Under the pieces are notes generated by a model, which was not told the DNA's origin, made no database searches, and saw only the letters and a program-made list of their open reading frames with translations. From Candidatus Lernaella stagnicola (lineage in GTDB: Bacteria > Lernaellota > Lernaellaia > Lernaellales > Lernaellaceae), in the NCBI GenBank assembly GCA_030765525.1, contig JAVCCK010000015.1, forward strand, positions 62,001 to 126,000: a DNA stretch of 64,000 bases, in the 5' to 3' direction. The translations under genes and the position numbers were made by a program. Of the stretch, positions 35,302 through 46,427 are shown one piece after another. Each line of letters opens with the position of its first letter. The first letter of the stretch is position 1.

Positions 35302-36597
35302 CTACGGCTTCGGCGCCACGGAGAGCAAGGCGTTGACGAACTTCGATTTTATCTGCTTTTGGGCCAACAACCGTTTGGCGGGCGATAAATTCAAAATCGC
35401 GCCGAGAACCGCGCCGAGCATGCGGTGAGACACCTTGCCGGGGTCGGCGAAAAGAAAATTTTGCAGCTTGCCGTGTTCCACCGCCTGCAAAAGCATTTTC
35501 TCCATCATGTTTTCCGGCGTATGAACCCGCTGCCCGATGCGATGCAGCGAAAGTGCGTCGTGCGTGCACGAGCGGCGACAGACACCGCACCCGAGGCAGC
35601 GATCGGCGTCGACGACGGCGGCTTTCTTCCGCGTGGGGCGGCTTGCCGTCGGCTTGGCGGCATGCATCTCGATGGCGTTAACCGGGCAGGCGGTCGCGCA
35701 CTTGCCGCAGCCGAGGCAGTTTTCATCTTCGATCACCGCCACGTAGTTGGACGTCACCACCGGCGTCGGCCCGGGGAATTCCCGTAAACCGGCCAGCATT
35801 TCGCAGCAGCAGGGGCAACAGTTGCACATGTAGTGCGGCTGGTTTTTCACGTTGTCGCCCATTTGCACCATGCCGCGTTCACGCGCTTCGTGCAGAACCT
35901 CCAGCGCATGCTCTTTCGAAACGGCCTGCGCGAAACCGCGACGTATCAGGTAATTGGCGCCCTGGCCGAAACTGAGGCAGAAGTCCCTCGGGTAATCGCA
36001 CGCTTCGCCCGTATGCGTTTTGACGTGTCGGCAGTAACACATTGCTTCGGCCCACTGTCCGCCTTCCTCGATGATCTGCGACGCCTTCTCGTAGTCCAAC
36101 ACTTCGGAATAGACGTCGGCTTCCAGGACGTCTTCGTGGACGAGCGGCCTGGCGAAAAACGTCTCGCCTTCGGCCACGGCCTTGAAAAAGGCGCGCTCAG
36201 GATCGTTGCGCAGATACTCGTGGAAAAGTTTGCCGACGCGCTGCTGGTCGATATCCGTGCGCACGCGCATCATGGTGAACTCAAAAAAGCCGACCATCGT
36301 CGGGTTGAGAAAGTAGCTGACCGAACCGTTGCTGCGGGGTAGGTCGGCCAGTAGGCCCTTTTCCACCAGGCGGTCGATCACTTCGCGGGCTTGCGCCAGG
36401 TCCATGTCGGCGTTGGCCGCGATGCGCCTGGCGGAGGTCAATCCCATCGGCACGGCGGCGGCGACGCGGGCCTCTTCCTCGCTGAAAAGTTCGGCAAGAA
36501 TTTCGAATAAGAAGCGATTGGCCGGCGCGCCGATCGGCATCTTGTCGAGTCGTTCCTGGAGGGCGAGATACGCTGCTTTTGTGGTCACATGCCCCAT
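35302..36597 (-). CDS. Winged-helix plus Cys-rich 4Fe-4S ferredoxin protein
   Basis: 431 residues. The N terminus looks like a winged-helix segment (ARRIAANADMDLAQAREVIDRLVEKGLL). The middle carries CYCRHVKTHTG with ACDYPRDFCLSFG, and a dense cysteine block HYMCNCCPCCCEML. Two ferredoxin clusters follow: CLGCGKCATACP and CLGCGVCRRSCTHDAL. The tail is basic. ATG 36597 has AAGGA upstream. The combination suggests a redox protein with several Fe-S clusters; similar proteins occur in anaerobic delta-proteobacteria. Its partner is not obvious from the neighbours. The 185-base gap to the MBL gene start holds nothing I can identify. Confidence 0.8.
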   Translation of the reverse strand: MGHVTTKAAYLALQERLDKMPIGAPANRFLFEILAELFSEEEARVAAAVPMGLTSARRIAANADMDLAQAREVIDRLVEKGLLADLPRSNGSVSYFLNPTMVGFFEFTMMRVRTDIDQQRVGKLFHEYLRNDPERAFFKAVAEGETFFARPLVHEDVLEADVYSEVLDYEKASQIIEEGGQWAEAMCYCRHVKTHTGEACDYPRDFCLSFGQGANYLIRRGFAQAVSKEHALEVLHEARERGMVQMGDNVKNQPHYMCNCCPCCCEMLAGLREFPGPTPVVTSNYVAVIEDENCLGCGKCATACPVNAIEMHAAKPTASRPTRKKAAVVDADRCLGCGVCRRSCTHDALSLHRIGQRVHTPENMMEKMLLQAVEHGKLQNFLFADPGKVSHRMLGAVLGAILNLSPAKRLLAQKQIKSKFVNALLSVAPKP

Positions 36598-36700
36598 GTT
36601 CCCAATCCTTGGTGTGTTGATGGTTCCCGTATCATAGCCGCTCGGAGAATCCGAGGGAACCTGAAATTGAATTGCGAGAGGTGTCGCGGGACGGGCGGGG

Positions 36701-37561
36701 CTACCTAAGCCATTTGATTTTCAGTATGCCGCCGCTGTCTTGCGCGATGTACATAAAATCCTCGTCGTCCAACGTGATGCCTTCCTGGTCCGCCCCGGGA
36801 AAAGCCCAATAGCTGACGATTTGGCCCGCCGTGCTCACTTCGAAGAAGGTGTTGCTGGCATCGCTCACTACGAGCAAGTGGCGGGTTTTGCGATCGTAAT
36901 GCAGTGCGGACAGATCGCGAATCCCGATGGAAAAATAGCGCTTGATCGGGACCGTCCCGCGCCGGTCGGTGTTGCTCTTCAAGGGCAATTCCACTTCGAT
37001 GATCACCGACGGATTCTCTTCGTCGTTGATGCCGAACGATTGATTGCCTAAGAAGAACGAGCCGCCCTCCGGGTGAGTGTCGTCGGGCACGAAGGTAATG
37101 GACTCGAATCCCATATTGTCGTTCTTGTGGAGGATCAATTTGCCGTCAAACTTCCTCTCCACGTCGAATTGGCGGGTGATGGCGAAGCCGTCCGGCTTAA
37201 CTTCCAGGATCTCTTCCCGGTCCTCCACCGCGACGTAGAGCAGGCCGGTGGCCGGATCGTACGTGATGCCTTCCAAGTCGCGGCTCGCGTCGAGGATCTT
37301 GCGTTGGAGGAACTTGCCTTCGCGCGTCAACTCGGCGATGTCGCCCTCGTCGCCGATTACAAAAAGCGTGTCGCGCTCTCGGTGGTATACGATGCCCGAC
37401 GGTTCGGTGAAATGCGCGGTGCGAACAATTTTGCTCTGCCAATCGTAGCGAAAAATGATCGACCGAGGTTCTTCGTTATCCTTGGCTTTCGCGCCCATGA
37501 GCACGGCTGCCAACAGAAGTAAGCTAAGCGACCACACGATCGTGTGCCGGGGTCTACGCAT
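36701..37561 (-). CDS. SdiA-regulated/YjiK-like beta-propeller protein
   Basis: 286 residues with an N-terminal signal or anchor (HTIVWSLSLLLLAAVLMGA), then repeated beta-propeller blades: EPSGIVYHRERDTLFVIGDEG, LEGITYDPATGLLYVAVED, GFESITFVPDDTHPEGG, DLSALHYDRKTRHLLVVSD and DQEGITLDDEDFMYIAQDSGG. This spacing is typical of SdiA-regulated-domain/YjiK proteins of unknown periplasmic function. Among the close ATGs, 37561 is chosen because GGAGG lies 9 bases upstream. It overlaps the stop of the YhhN gene by 8 bases and is co-transcribed with it. Confidence 0.82.
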   Translation of the reverse strand: MRRPRHTIVWSLSLLLLAAVLMGAKAKDNEEPRSIIFRYDWQSKIVRTAHFTEPSGIVYHRERDTLFVIGDEGDIAELTREGKFLQRKILDASRDLEGITYDPATGLLYVAVEDREEILEVKPDGFAITRQFDVERKFDGKLILHKNDNMGFESITFVPDDTHPEGGSFFLGNQSFGINDEENPSVIIEVELPLKSNTDRRGTVPIKRYFSIGIRDLSALHYDRKTRHLLVVSDASNTFFEVSTAGQIVSYWAFPGADQEGITLDDEDFMYIAQDSGGILKIKWLR

Positions 37562-38300
37562 GCGATTCATCCTCCTTGCTTGCCAATACCAGCGTGCGTC
37601 CAATGAGTAACTGTGCGCTGACGTAAGTCATCCAGATAATCATACTCGTGGCGATGGGCGACGGGTCCGGTAAGTGTACGCCAATTAACGCGTCTGAGAA
37701 AATGAATAACGCCGCGCCCAGCGCTTGCGGCCACGCCCGCGTTCCCCACGCGGCCACCAACCACAGCGAAGCCACGCCCATGCCGACCACCACGAAGGTG
37801 TAACCCAAGGCAACGATTTTCTCAACAATGCCCAGTTCCGCCGGCACGATGAAGTACCACGCCGCCAACGAAAGAATCGGCCAAGCCACCGCCGTCAGCC
37901 GGAGCCATCGCGAGGAACCGACGCCTCGGTGTTTCGCCAACAGTCTGAAGGATGCGATGTACAGCCCGTGCGCGGCGATGAAAAACGGCACCGACAGCAG
38001 GGTTTGCACCGGGGTGATGAAGGTCAAATCGATCAGCCGCAGGTTGTTCACGTCGCCGAGAAAGGAAAGCAGCAGACCGGCCAGGATGAAGTTCCCCGCG
38101 CGCCGCCAAGCCGGTCGGCCCAGCAGTGGAGAGCGCAGGCGCGCCGTGATCACGATGACCAGCACCATCTCGGCCAGCAATAAGAATTTCATGACAGTCG
38201 GCAGGCGCCCCGGGAAATCAGGCGGCAGCATCAACCCCGCCGCCGTCGTGGCCGCCAGCAGCACAAACATCAAGAAGGTTAAGTATGGGACCGTACGCAC
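37554..38300 (-). CDS. YhhN/TMEM86 family membrane protein (lysoplasmalogenase-like)
   Basis: 248 residues, about eight hydrophobic segments. Family hallmarks are AGLLLSFLGDVNNL (conserved Asp in membrane helix), FFIAAHGLYIASF and ALFIFSDALIG (second conserved Asp). In animals TMEM86 members cleave lysoplasmalogens; in bacteria the role is uncertain. The start is GTG at 38300, which yields a clean N-terminal hydrophobic helix; there is no strong ribosome site, so ATG 38270 is an alternative. Directly coupled to the beta-propeller gene. Confidence 0.82.
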   Translation of the reverse strand: MRTVPYLTFLMFVLLAATTAAGLMLPPDFPGRLPTVMKFLLLAEMVLVIVITARLRSPLLGRPAWRRAGNFILAGLLLSFLGDVNNLRLIDLTFITPVQTLLSVPFFIAAHGLYIASFRLLAKHRGVGSSRWLRLTAVAWPILSLAAWYFIVPAELGIVEKIVALGYTFVVVGMGVASLWLVAAWGTRAWPQALGAALFIFSDALIGVHLPDPSPIATSMIIWMTYVSAQLLIGRTLVLASKEDESHA

Positions 38301-38334
38301 CGGATTACTCTTGTCGGTTGTTCAACGCGTTTGC

Positions 38335-39339
38335 CTACGACTGGCGTGTTTGGGTTAAAGCGCCGTCCAACGCCTCTTCGGTTTCGCGCGCGATTCGCTC
38401 CACCAACTCGGCGACGGTCGGGATGTCGTCGATGCGGCCGACCGACTGCCCGATGGTCAGCATCGCCTCATCCACGTTGCCGTCGGCCCAGACCTGCTTG
38501 GCGCGTTGGCCGGATATCAGCGGGAAAAGCTGCGAGAAGTCACCGCCCGTGGCCTCGATTTCGTCGACCTGTTCCATGATCTTGTTGCGCAGCGCGCGCA
38601 CCTGCAGGCCGAAGGGCGCCAGCAAGGTTTGCAGATTCAGCGACGTGTCGCGCTCGCTTTTCTCCAGCAGCGTCCGGTAGATGTTCTCGTGAATGCCGCT
38701 GTCTTTGGTGGCCAGAAAGCGCGTGGCCATCATCATGCCGTCGGCGCCCAGGGCCAGAACGGCCGCCAGCGACTTACCGTCCACCATGCCGCCCGCCGCG
38801 ATCACGGGGATATCCACCGCCGCAACGGTTTTGGGCACCAGGACGATCGTCGAGACGTTATCCTTGTGCGGGAAACCGCCTTCTTCGAAGCCCGCGATAG
38901 TCACGGCGTCGTAGCCGACCTCCTGCGCGTGCGCGGCGTGCTTGACGGTGCCGACCTTGTGCAGCACCTTCACGCCCGCTTCCTTGGCCATCGGCAGGTA
39001 CTCGGGGCCCAGGAATGTGTCGACCGGGGCGCCGGCGATTTCGATGCCGGCCACTTTTTTCTCGCAGCAAACGCGGAAAAAATCCTGCAGCAACTCGACC
39101 GGCAGCCGAATCGACGGCATGGTCGTGATGTTGATGATGAAGGGCTTATCGGTCAGTTCGCGGGTGCGGTCGACGGCGGCACGCAGGTCGTCGCCGGTGT
39201 CGTAGTTGCCGGAGGTCAGATTCCCCAGCGCGCCGGTGTTGCTGATCGCGGCGGCCAGTTCCGGCTTGGCGATCCACAGCATCCCGCCGCACATGATGGG
39301 GTATTGAATGCCGAACAGTTCGGTCATGCGCGTTTTCAT
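38335..39339 (-). CDS. Nitronate monooxygenase family FMN enzyme (2-nitropropane dioxygenase-like)
   Basis: 334 residues, TIM-barrel FMN protein. Seen: FGIQYPIMCGGMLWIAKPELAAAIS (start of barrel), VAGIEIAGAPVDTFLGP, AQEVGYDAVTIAGFEEGGF and VDIPVIAAGGMVDGKSLAAVLALGADG (phosphate-binding loops). Family members oxidise alkyl nitronates or reduce enoyl-ACP (FabK); the sequence alone does not separate these. ATG 39339 with GAGG about 5 bases upstream is preferred to the frame starting at 39366. It is divergent from the ABC-F gene. Confidence 0.88.
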   Translation of the reverse strand: MKTRMTELFGIQYPIMCGGMLWIAKPELAAAISNTGALGNLTSGNYDTGDDLRAAVDRTRELTDKPFIINITTMPSIRLPVELLQDFFRVCCEKKVAGIEIAGAPVDTFLGPEYLPMAKEAGVKVLHKVGTVKHAAHAQEVGYDAVTIAGFEEGGFPHKDNVSTIVLVPKTVAAVDIPVIAAGGMVDGKSLAAVLALGADGMMMATRFLATKDSGIHENIYRTLLEKSERDTSLNLQTLLAPFGLQVRALRNKIMEQVDEIEATGGDFSQLFPLISGQRAKQVWADGNVDEAMLTIGQSVGRIDDIPTVAELVERIARETEEALDGALTQTRQS

Positions 39340-39458
39340 AGTTTCCTCGTTTGGTTGAATTCGCACGGCATCCTACACGATCGACGTCAAACCACAAAGA
39401 CCGCGCTTGGGGGAGGGGCGCGTTGCATCCTTGGCGGGAAACAAGTAAAACGCGCCCC

Positions 39459-41459
<2,001 letters not shown>

Positions 41460-41662
41460 ATCTAACTTATAGAAATGATAAAATAATATCCGCTATCACT
41501 GCCATTTGCACACAAACATGCCAAAATACATGTTAAATGGTCGCTTTCAACCCGCAGGATCGGTTCTATAAGGCGTTCCAGGCATAAACCGAACACGTTC
41601 GCATTTAGGGAATCGGTGTGCATCTGTCGGCAGCTAACGATTGCGCACCAGGCAATCAACCA

Positions 41663-41691
41663 TTGATTCGCAATGTTGTAAAAGGTATAAT
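41663..41691 (+). promoter_or_regulatory. Sigma70 promoter for the GH-A-like lipoprotein gene
   Basis: TTGATT (41663-41668) and TATAAT (41686-41691) are spaced by 17 bases, a near-perfect match to the housekeeping consensus. The predicted start is near 41698, giving a leader of about 188 bases to the ATG at 41886. Confidence 0.65.
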
Positions 41692-41853
41692 TGGTAAAAT
41701 TAAAGAGTAGATAAAATAGCAAAAGAGATAGGACTAGGCGTCCCGGAGAAGCGAAACGATCAGTCGGCATCGGTCGGCGTTCTCAGCGCGGAGAAGATCG
41801 CAGCCCCGGCGCGAGGAGATGGAACCTCTGAGAAATCGGCTACGTCGAGCCAA

Positions 41854-41867
41854 CCGCAGTACTGCGG
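41854..41867. promoter_or_regulatory. 14-bp perfect palindrome in mRNA leader
   Basis: CCGCAGTACTGCGG, 18 bases upstream of the glycosidase ATG and next to the GAGAGGGG ribosome site. It could be a regulator-binding site or form a leader hairpin affecting translation. Confidence 0.4.
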
Positions 41868-41885
41868 AAATCCGAGAGGGGAAAC

Positions 41886-43529
41886 ATGCGACGCAAGACC
41901 TCCGTTCAGTTGTTTTTATGGGCGTTAGTTCTCGTTTTCTTGATGTTGCTCTTGGCCTGCAAGACAAGCGACGGCAACCGGGAGGGCGATGAGGCGGCCC
42001 ACGATACCCCCCGATGGATACAAGCCGTCAATCTTCCGTGGGACTCCTACGGTACGACGTTCGGCATTGCCCCTTGGGGATACCTAGGGCTGGCATCGCA
42101 GGGACCCTCTGGTTGGCGTTGCGAAACCAAGCCGGGTTTCCAGGGGTGTCAGAAGCTTTTCTGGGATCAGAATCGTTTGGGTGTGAACGTGAAGCTCCGG
42201 GCACGGGATGAGAATTTCGCCCACGCCCTCACGTTCTTTTGGTTCGATGAAATGGCGAGTCTCGGCAAAGGGGAGTTTCTGGACCTGGCCGGCAAAACGG
42301 TTACCTGTAACGTGTATTTCCAGCCCAGCGCGGGCGGTTTGTCCAAAACGCCCAACGGCGCGGTTTTGTTTCTGCAGGACGAAAAATGGAACTGGCTCGA
42401 ATCGGATTGGTGGAACATTGAAGGTGGTGGGAGCAAGCAACTTTCCCTCACGCTCGACCATACCGGTGATTTCGACGCCACGAAAGTTCGCGCGGTCGGC
42501 GTCAAGGTTTCCACTAATGAAAAAGCGCCTGCATCCTATTCCTATGAAGGCGACTTTTATATTGAAAATGTGACGATTCCGGCCATGGAGCCCGTCACAT
42601 TCACGTTCGATACCGCCGAAACGCGCACGGAAAACGAGCTAAGGGACATCGCCGGTCTCGGGGCCAAGGCGCTCCGGCTTTGGGTTTTCGCGGACGGTCG
42701 GTCGGGTCTGGTATTCGACGGCGACGGCAATGTGGTCGGGCTGGATGACAAATTTCTTGCCGATTTCGATGAAGCCGTTCGCGTGGCCGCGTCCAGCGAT
42801 TTGCGGCTTGTTCCCGTCCTTTTCGATTTCCTTTTGGGCGCGGAGACGAAGATCGAGCACGATGCCGTCACGGGCGCGGAGTATCCACTGTTCGGCCGTG
42901 CGGATCTGATCATCGATCCTCAGAAGCGGCGATCCCTGATGGAAAACGCGATAAAACCCCTGTTTGAACGATTCGGTGCAAGCGAAGAGATAATCGCGTG
43001 GGAACTCATGAACGAACCCTGCTGGCTGTTGAGCAACAACGAAAACCATGTCGTCATTCCAGACGGCAAGCGGCCTTCCGAAATCAAGGAAGGCGGAGCG
43101 GTGACCTTCGCTCAAATGCACGCGTTTTTCGCCGCGATCATCGCCCAATACCCCTCGGACCGAGGTGGGTACGATCACGTTTTCACGATCGGCAGCGCCA
43201 GTCACCGATGGGTTGATCAGTGGTCGGATCTGAAACTCGGAATTGCGCAGTTTCACTTATGGAACGGCACGGGGCAGATCGATGAAGGCCTCAGCTTGCC
43301 TGAAATCGGGAAGCCGACGACTGATCTGCCTGTAGTTGTGGGGGAATTTGACGGCAGAGAGCAGTGCCGGGAAGTATTGGATGATGCGCTTGCGTTGGGG
43401 TACGCGGGTGCCTGGCCGTGGGCGTATCGATCCAAAGACGCCTACAGTTTGCCGACGCTCGGGGACAATTGCCGCGAGGCCATGCGGAGCTTTGCGGTAG
43501 AACACTCCGATATCCTCAATTTCGAATGA
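41886..43529 (+). CDS. Lipoprotein glycoside hydrolase, clan GH-A (GH5-like)
   Basis: 547 residues. The signal peptide has the lipobox LLLAC. Residues about 45-235 form a beta-rich, carbohydrate-binding-like domain with many Trp (WDSYGTTFGIAPWGYLG, EKWNWLESDWWNI). Residues 240-540 look like a TIM barrel: acid/base E377 in AWELMNEP and candidate nucleophile E487 in VVVGEFDG, the two clan A glutamates. No Asp-rich linker follows the lipid-modified Cys, unlike two other lipoproteins here. Base composition is less GC-rich than that of most neighbours. It has its own promoter and a long leader. A beta-mannan or beta-glucan substrate is plausible but unproven. Confidence 0.82.
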   Translation: MRRKTSVQLFLWALVLVFLMLLLACKTSDGNREGDEAAHDTPRWIQAVNLPWDSYGTTFGIAPWGYLGLASQGPSGWRCETKPGFQGCQKLFWDQNRLGVNVKLRARDENFAHALTFFWFDEMASLGKGEFLDLAGKTVTCNVYFQPSAGGLSKTPNGAVLFLQDEKWNWLESDWWNIEGGGSKQLSLTLDHTGDFDATKVRAVGVKVSTNEKAPASYSYEGDFYIENVTIPAMEPVTFTFDTAETRTENELRDIAGLGAKALRLWVFADGRSGLVFDGDGNVVGLDDKFLADFDEAVRVAASSDLRLVPVLFDFLLGAETKIEHDAVTGAEYPLFGRADLIIDPQKRRSLMENAIKPLFERFGASEEIIAWELMNEPCWLLSNNENHVVIPDGKRPSEIKEGGAVTFAQMHAFFAAIIAQYPSDRGGYDHVFTIGSASHRWVDQWSDLKLGIAQFHLWNGTGQIDEGLSLPEIGKPTTDLPVVVGEFDGREQCREVLDDALALGYAGAWPWAYRSKDAYSLPTLGDNCREAMRSFAVEHSDILNFE

Positions 43530-43601
43530 GCTTCCATCCTCCACCGAACGATTTGTAAGGAAATCAGCCGGTTTGGCGACTTCTAATGAAAGGAGTTCGC
43601 C

Positions 43602-44183
43602 ATGAAAACACCCTACGGCCACCGACGATTCCCGAGGGGAGAAACTTTCGGGATCCTGCTTGTCGGTCTTGTCGTGTTCGCCTTCATCGCCCTGGCGGCA
43701 GGCGGGATTTCTGCCGGCGCGGAGGACGATTCGGACACGTCAAGTGAAAACTCAAACAATGGTGCCAAAATGACTGATAAAACAAAGAAAACGGATAGCG
43801 AATGGAAAGGGTTGCTCAGCGCGGAAGAATACCGGGTTCTGCGCAAAAAGGGCACCGAACGCGCTTTCTCGGGCGAGTTCTGGAAACACAAAGACACCGG
43901 TGTCTACGTTTGTGCCGGATGCGGTACGCCGCTGTTTTCCTCCGATCATAAGTTCGTTTCGGGGACCGGTTGGCCGAGCTACTGGCAGCCGATTGACGCA
44001 AACAGCGTCCGATTGGAACGCGATGGGACGCTGGGAATGGCCCGAACGGAAGTGTTATGCGGCGCATGCGGCGGTCATCTGGGCCATGTGTTCGACGACG
44101 GCCCGGCGCCGACCGGTCAGCGCTACTGCATCAACTCCGTTTCGCTGGATTTCACGCCGGCCGAATCCGACCAGCAGAAGTAG
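43602..44183 (+). CDS. msrB: Membrane-anchored peptide-methionine (R)-S-oxide reductase
   Basis: 193 residues. The N-terminal hydrophobic helix ([21 protein letters not shown]) and a polar Asp/Ser/Asn spacer precede a complete MsrB domain: zinc-binding CAGCG and [23 protein letters not shown] and the catalytic Cys in [13 protein letters not shown]. MsrB repairs oxidised methionine. With the anchor it should work in the periplasm. ATG 43602 has AAAGGAG 6 bases upstream. It follows the glycosidase gene by 72 bases and may be co-transcribed with it. Confidence 0.94.
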   Translation: MKTPYGHRRFPRGETFGILLVGLVVFAFIALAAGGISAGAEDDSDTSSENSNNGAKMTDKTKKTDSEWKGLLSAEEYRVLRKKGTERAFSGEFWKHKDTGVYVCAGCGTPLFSSDHKFVSGTGWPSYWQPIDANSVRLERDGTLGMARTEVLCGACGGHLGHVFDDGPAPTGQRYCINSVSLDFTPAESDQQK

Positions 44184-44257
44184 CTCGACCGCGGCAAGTT
44201 GCGTAATGACGCGAAATCGGCTAACGAAATTGGCGACCCAGCGCAAGGTGGTACGCC

Positions 44258-46357
44258 ATGTCCGATTCCCGTCAACACTCCGCGTCCGTGACTATCGGCC
44301 GATTTCAACTTCTGCCGCTTCACATGTCTTGGAACCGCGATCACGGAAGGTACGCTTGGCATAAGGACGCCGACGGCTTCCTCGCCGAAACGCCCGTTGG
44401 ACCGGTTCGGTTGACCGTCACCGAAATCGAGGGCTCGAGGATTCGCCGGGTGCAAGTCGCGTTTCAGCCGCGGCTTCGGCATCGTTTGCATCAACTTGAA
44501 ATCCGTTACGCGACGCCCGCGGTGGATCCCGACTACGTGTGGGCCCCGTATCTGCGGCCGCGCCACGATTTCGTCATTGCCGACCAGGTTTTTCGCTCGC
44601 CGCTGCTGCATGCGGAAAAGGACGGTGAGCGCTGGGGGCTGGTTCCCGATTTGGCGACGTGGCCGGGAGAGCACCGGGCGGTTCTGGATTTCCTGCGCGA
44701 GGGCGCGTCCGGCGCTTGCGAGATGGCGCACGGCGTCGGCGGGTGGAAGACCACGGGGCACGTATTTTTTCGCCGCGCCCGCAACGGCAAATGGTGCGAG
44801 GTCGGCGACGAATTTCGTTTCGGCCACTACCTGCTCGACGGAATGAACATCGAGCAATCCGCTTCATTTATTTGGCGAACGTTCGGCGATCCGCAGCGCA
44901 CGCTTCCGCTGGTGCTGCCGTTGGAAGAGTACGAAGCGGCGGCGCTCGAGCGCATGTTCGCGCCGGACATGTATCACGAATTCGATGGCGGCGGGCGGCC
45001 GGTGGGTGCGATGATTACGCAGACGATCACCGCGCGCCGGACGCCGAAGTTGATGGGCAAAAAGGGCGTCGATTCGTACTTGCGCAACCAGGGCCGACTC
45101 GTCGGGCTGATGCGCCTTATCCAAACGACGCTGTTTACCAACGCGGCCGGTTACCGGTTGCTCAAATCGATTTTGCACGCCGGATTTCTAGACGTTCTGC
45201 CGATGGCTTCCTTCCAATGTTGGTTCAATCAAGTACGCACGGCGTTGGGCGTCGCGCTCGTTTCCCGGCGGGGACACGGCGAAGTGTTCCTCGAACGGGC
45301 TCAGCGGATTGTCGAACTCGCGCTGCAAGCGCCGTTGGAGCAAGGCTTGATGCCCAGCGTGTGTCTGTTTCCGGAGGGGGAAATCCGCTGGATGCGCGGC
45401 ACGCGGGCGTTTGAAATCGTCGACCGCTTCCACCTGCCGGACAATGCCGTCACGGCGTTTCATCTGCTCGAGTGGTACGAGACGGTCGCCGCAGAGGATC
45501 GCATTTTGGCCCGCTGCCGAGAGATCGGCGACACGCTTCTGGAATTGCAGCATGACGACGGCTCGGTTCCCTCGTGGGTCACGCCGCAAGCGGGCGGTTG
45601 GGACGTGGATCCAACGCTCGCCCGCAGCGCGGCAAGCGCCGCACCGGCCATGTTGTGGGCGCGCTTGGCCCGCGTGACGGGAGAAGAAACCTACCGCGAC
45701 GCCGCGGCCAAGGTCGTGGACTTTCTAGATCGCGAAGTCATGCCGGCGGATCAATGGTTCGACTACGAGCTGCGTTACTCCTGCGCGGGGCGGCACACGG
45801 ACGAGCACGGCGCCGATCCGTTTACCGGTACCTGGCCCATGAACACGCTTAGCATGTACTGGGCGGCGCGGGCGGCGCTTGACCTGGCGACGGACACGCA
45901 CGAGTCGCGCTTCCTGGATTTTGGACGGCGGGTGATGGCGCGCCTCAACCTCTTCCAACAGGTTTTCGATCATCCGCATCTGGGCGCCGACACCTACGGC
46001 GGTTTTGCGGTGATGAACGCCGACGCCGAATACAACGATGCGCGGCAGGGCTTGTTCGTGCCGCTGTACCTCGATTGGTATCGTGCCACCGGGGAGGCAG
46101 AGTGGCGCGAGCGCGGTTTGGCGGCGCTGCGGGCGTGTTTCATGACGATGTGGATTGAAGAAAATCGCGTCGTTGCGCCCGGCAACATGCGTTGGTATCG
46201 ACCGGAATATCGCGGCGCGATTCTGGAAAACTACGCGCACTCCGGTCGCGACGAAGGTCCCGCCGGATACCTCTCGCCCGATTGGGGCGGCGGCACGGCG
46301 TTGTACGCTTCGGGGCTGGCGGCCCAAGCGGAAGAAGCCGAGGAAAGCCGGAAATAG
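44258..46357 (+). CDS. Alpha/alpha-toroid (six-hairpin glycosidase-like) protein
   Basis: 699 residues, no signal peptide. The first half is beta-rich and unrecognised; the second half shows repeated helical hairpins typical of six-hairpin enzymes, with aromatic and acidic residues at loop tops (DGSVPSWVTPQAGGWDVDPTLARSA is broken here as PSWVTPQAGGW and DVDPT; then YELRYSCAGRHTDEHGADP and YAHSGRDEGPAGYLS). It resembles the product of the gene at 53785 in overall layout. AAGGTGG lies 6 bases before ATG 44258. It may be a lyase or glycoside hydrolase acting on uronates or other oligosaccharides inside the cell; a PfkB kinase follows 70 bases downstream, consistent with sugar catabolism. Confidence 0.6.
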   Translation: MSDSRQHSASVTIGRFQLLPLHMSWNRDHGRYAWHKDADGFLAETPVGPVRLTVTEIEGSRIRRVQVAFQPRLRHRLHQLEIRYATPAVDPDYVWAPYLRPRHDFVIADQVFRSPLLHAEKDGERWGLVPDLATWPGEHRAVLDFLREGASGACEMAHGVGGWKTTGHVFFRRARNGKWCEVGDEFRFGHYLLDGMNIEQSASFIWRTFGDPQRTLPLVLPLEEYEAAALERMFAPDMYHEFDGGGRPVGAMITQTITARRTPKLMGKKGVDSYLRNQGRLVGLMRLIQTTLFTNAAGYRLLKSILHAGFLDVLPMASFQCWFNQVRTALGVALVSRRGHGEVFLERAQRIVELALQAPLEQGLMPSVCLFPEGEIRWMRGTRAFEIVDRFHLPDNAVTAFHLLEWYETVAAEDRILARCREIGDTLLELQHDDGSVPSWVTPQAGGWDVDPTLARSAASAAPAMLWARLARVTGEETYRDAAAKVVDFLDREVMPADQWFDYELRYSCAGRHTDEHGADPFTGTWPMNTLSMYWAARAALDLATDTHESRFLDFGRRVMARLNLFQQVFDHPHLGADTYGGFAVMNADAEYNDARQGLFVPLYLDWYRATGEAEWRERGLAALRACFMTMWIEENRVVAPGNMRWYRPEYRGAILENYAHSGRDEGPAGYLSPDWGGGTALYASGLAAQAEEAEESRK

Positions 46358-46427
46358 CCGCCTTGACGAGCTATCGGTCGTGATTTCACAATTGCGGATC
46401 ACTTAAAGATTACGAAAGGCGTAGGCC

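Larger units (their letters stand above)
41460..41885. other. AT-rich intergenic region with long leader
   Basis: 426 bases without a convincing gene. The first 250 bases are much richer in A+T than the surroundings. A near-consensus promoter (41663-41691) sits in the middle, leaving an untranslated leader of about 190 bases before the glycosidase gene. The leader contains a 14-base palindrome (41854-41867) and several short hairpins such as GAGG-n8-CCTC. It matches no riboswitch class that I recognise. Confidence 0.7.

Noticed and set aside
41462-41770. 102-codon minus-strand frame in the AT-rich intergenic region
   Set aside because: No ribosome site, overlaps a near-consensus promoter on the other strand, and the product looks unrelated to any family.
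41698-41885. Leader of the glycosidase gene as a cyclic-di-GMP or cobalamin riboswitch
   Set aside because: The conserved cores of these classes are not found; left as an unassigned structured leader.
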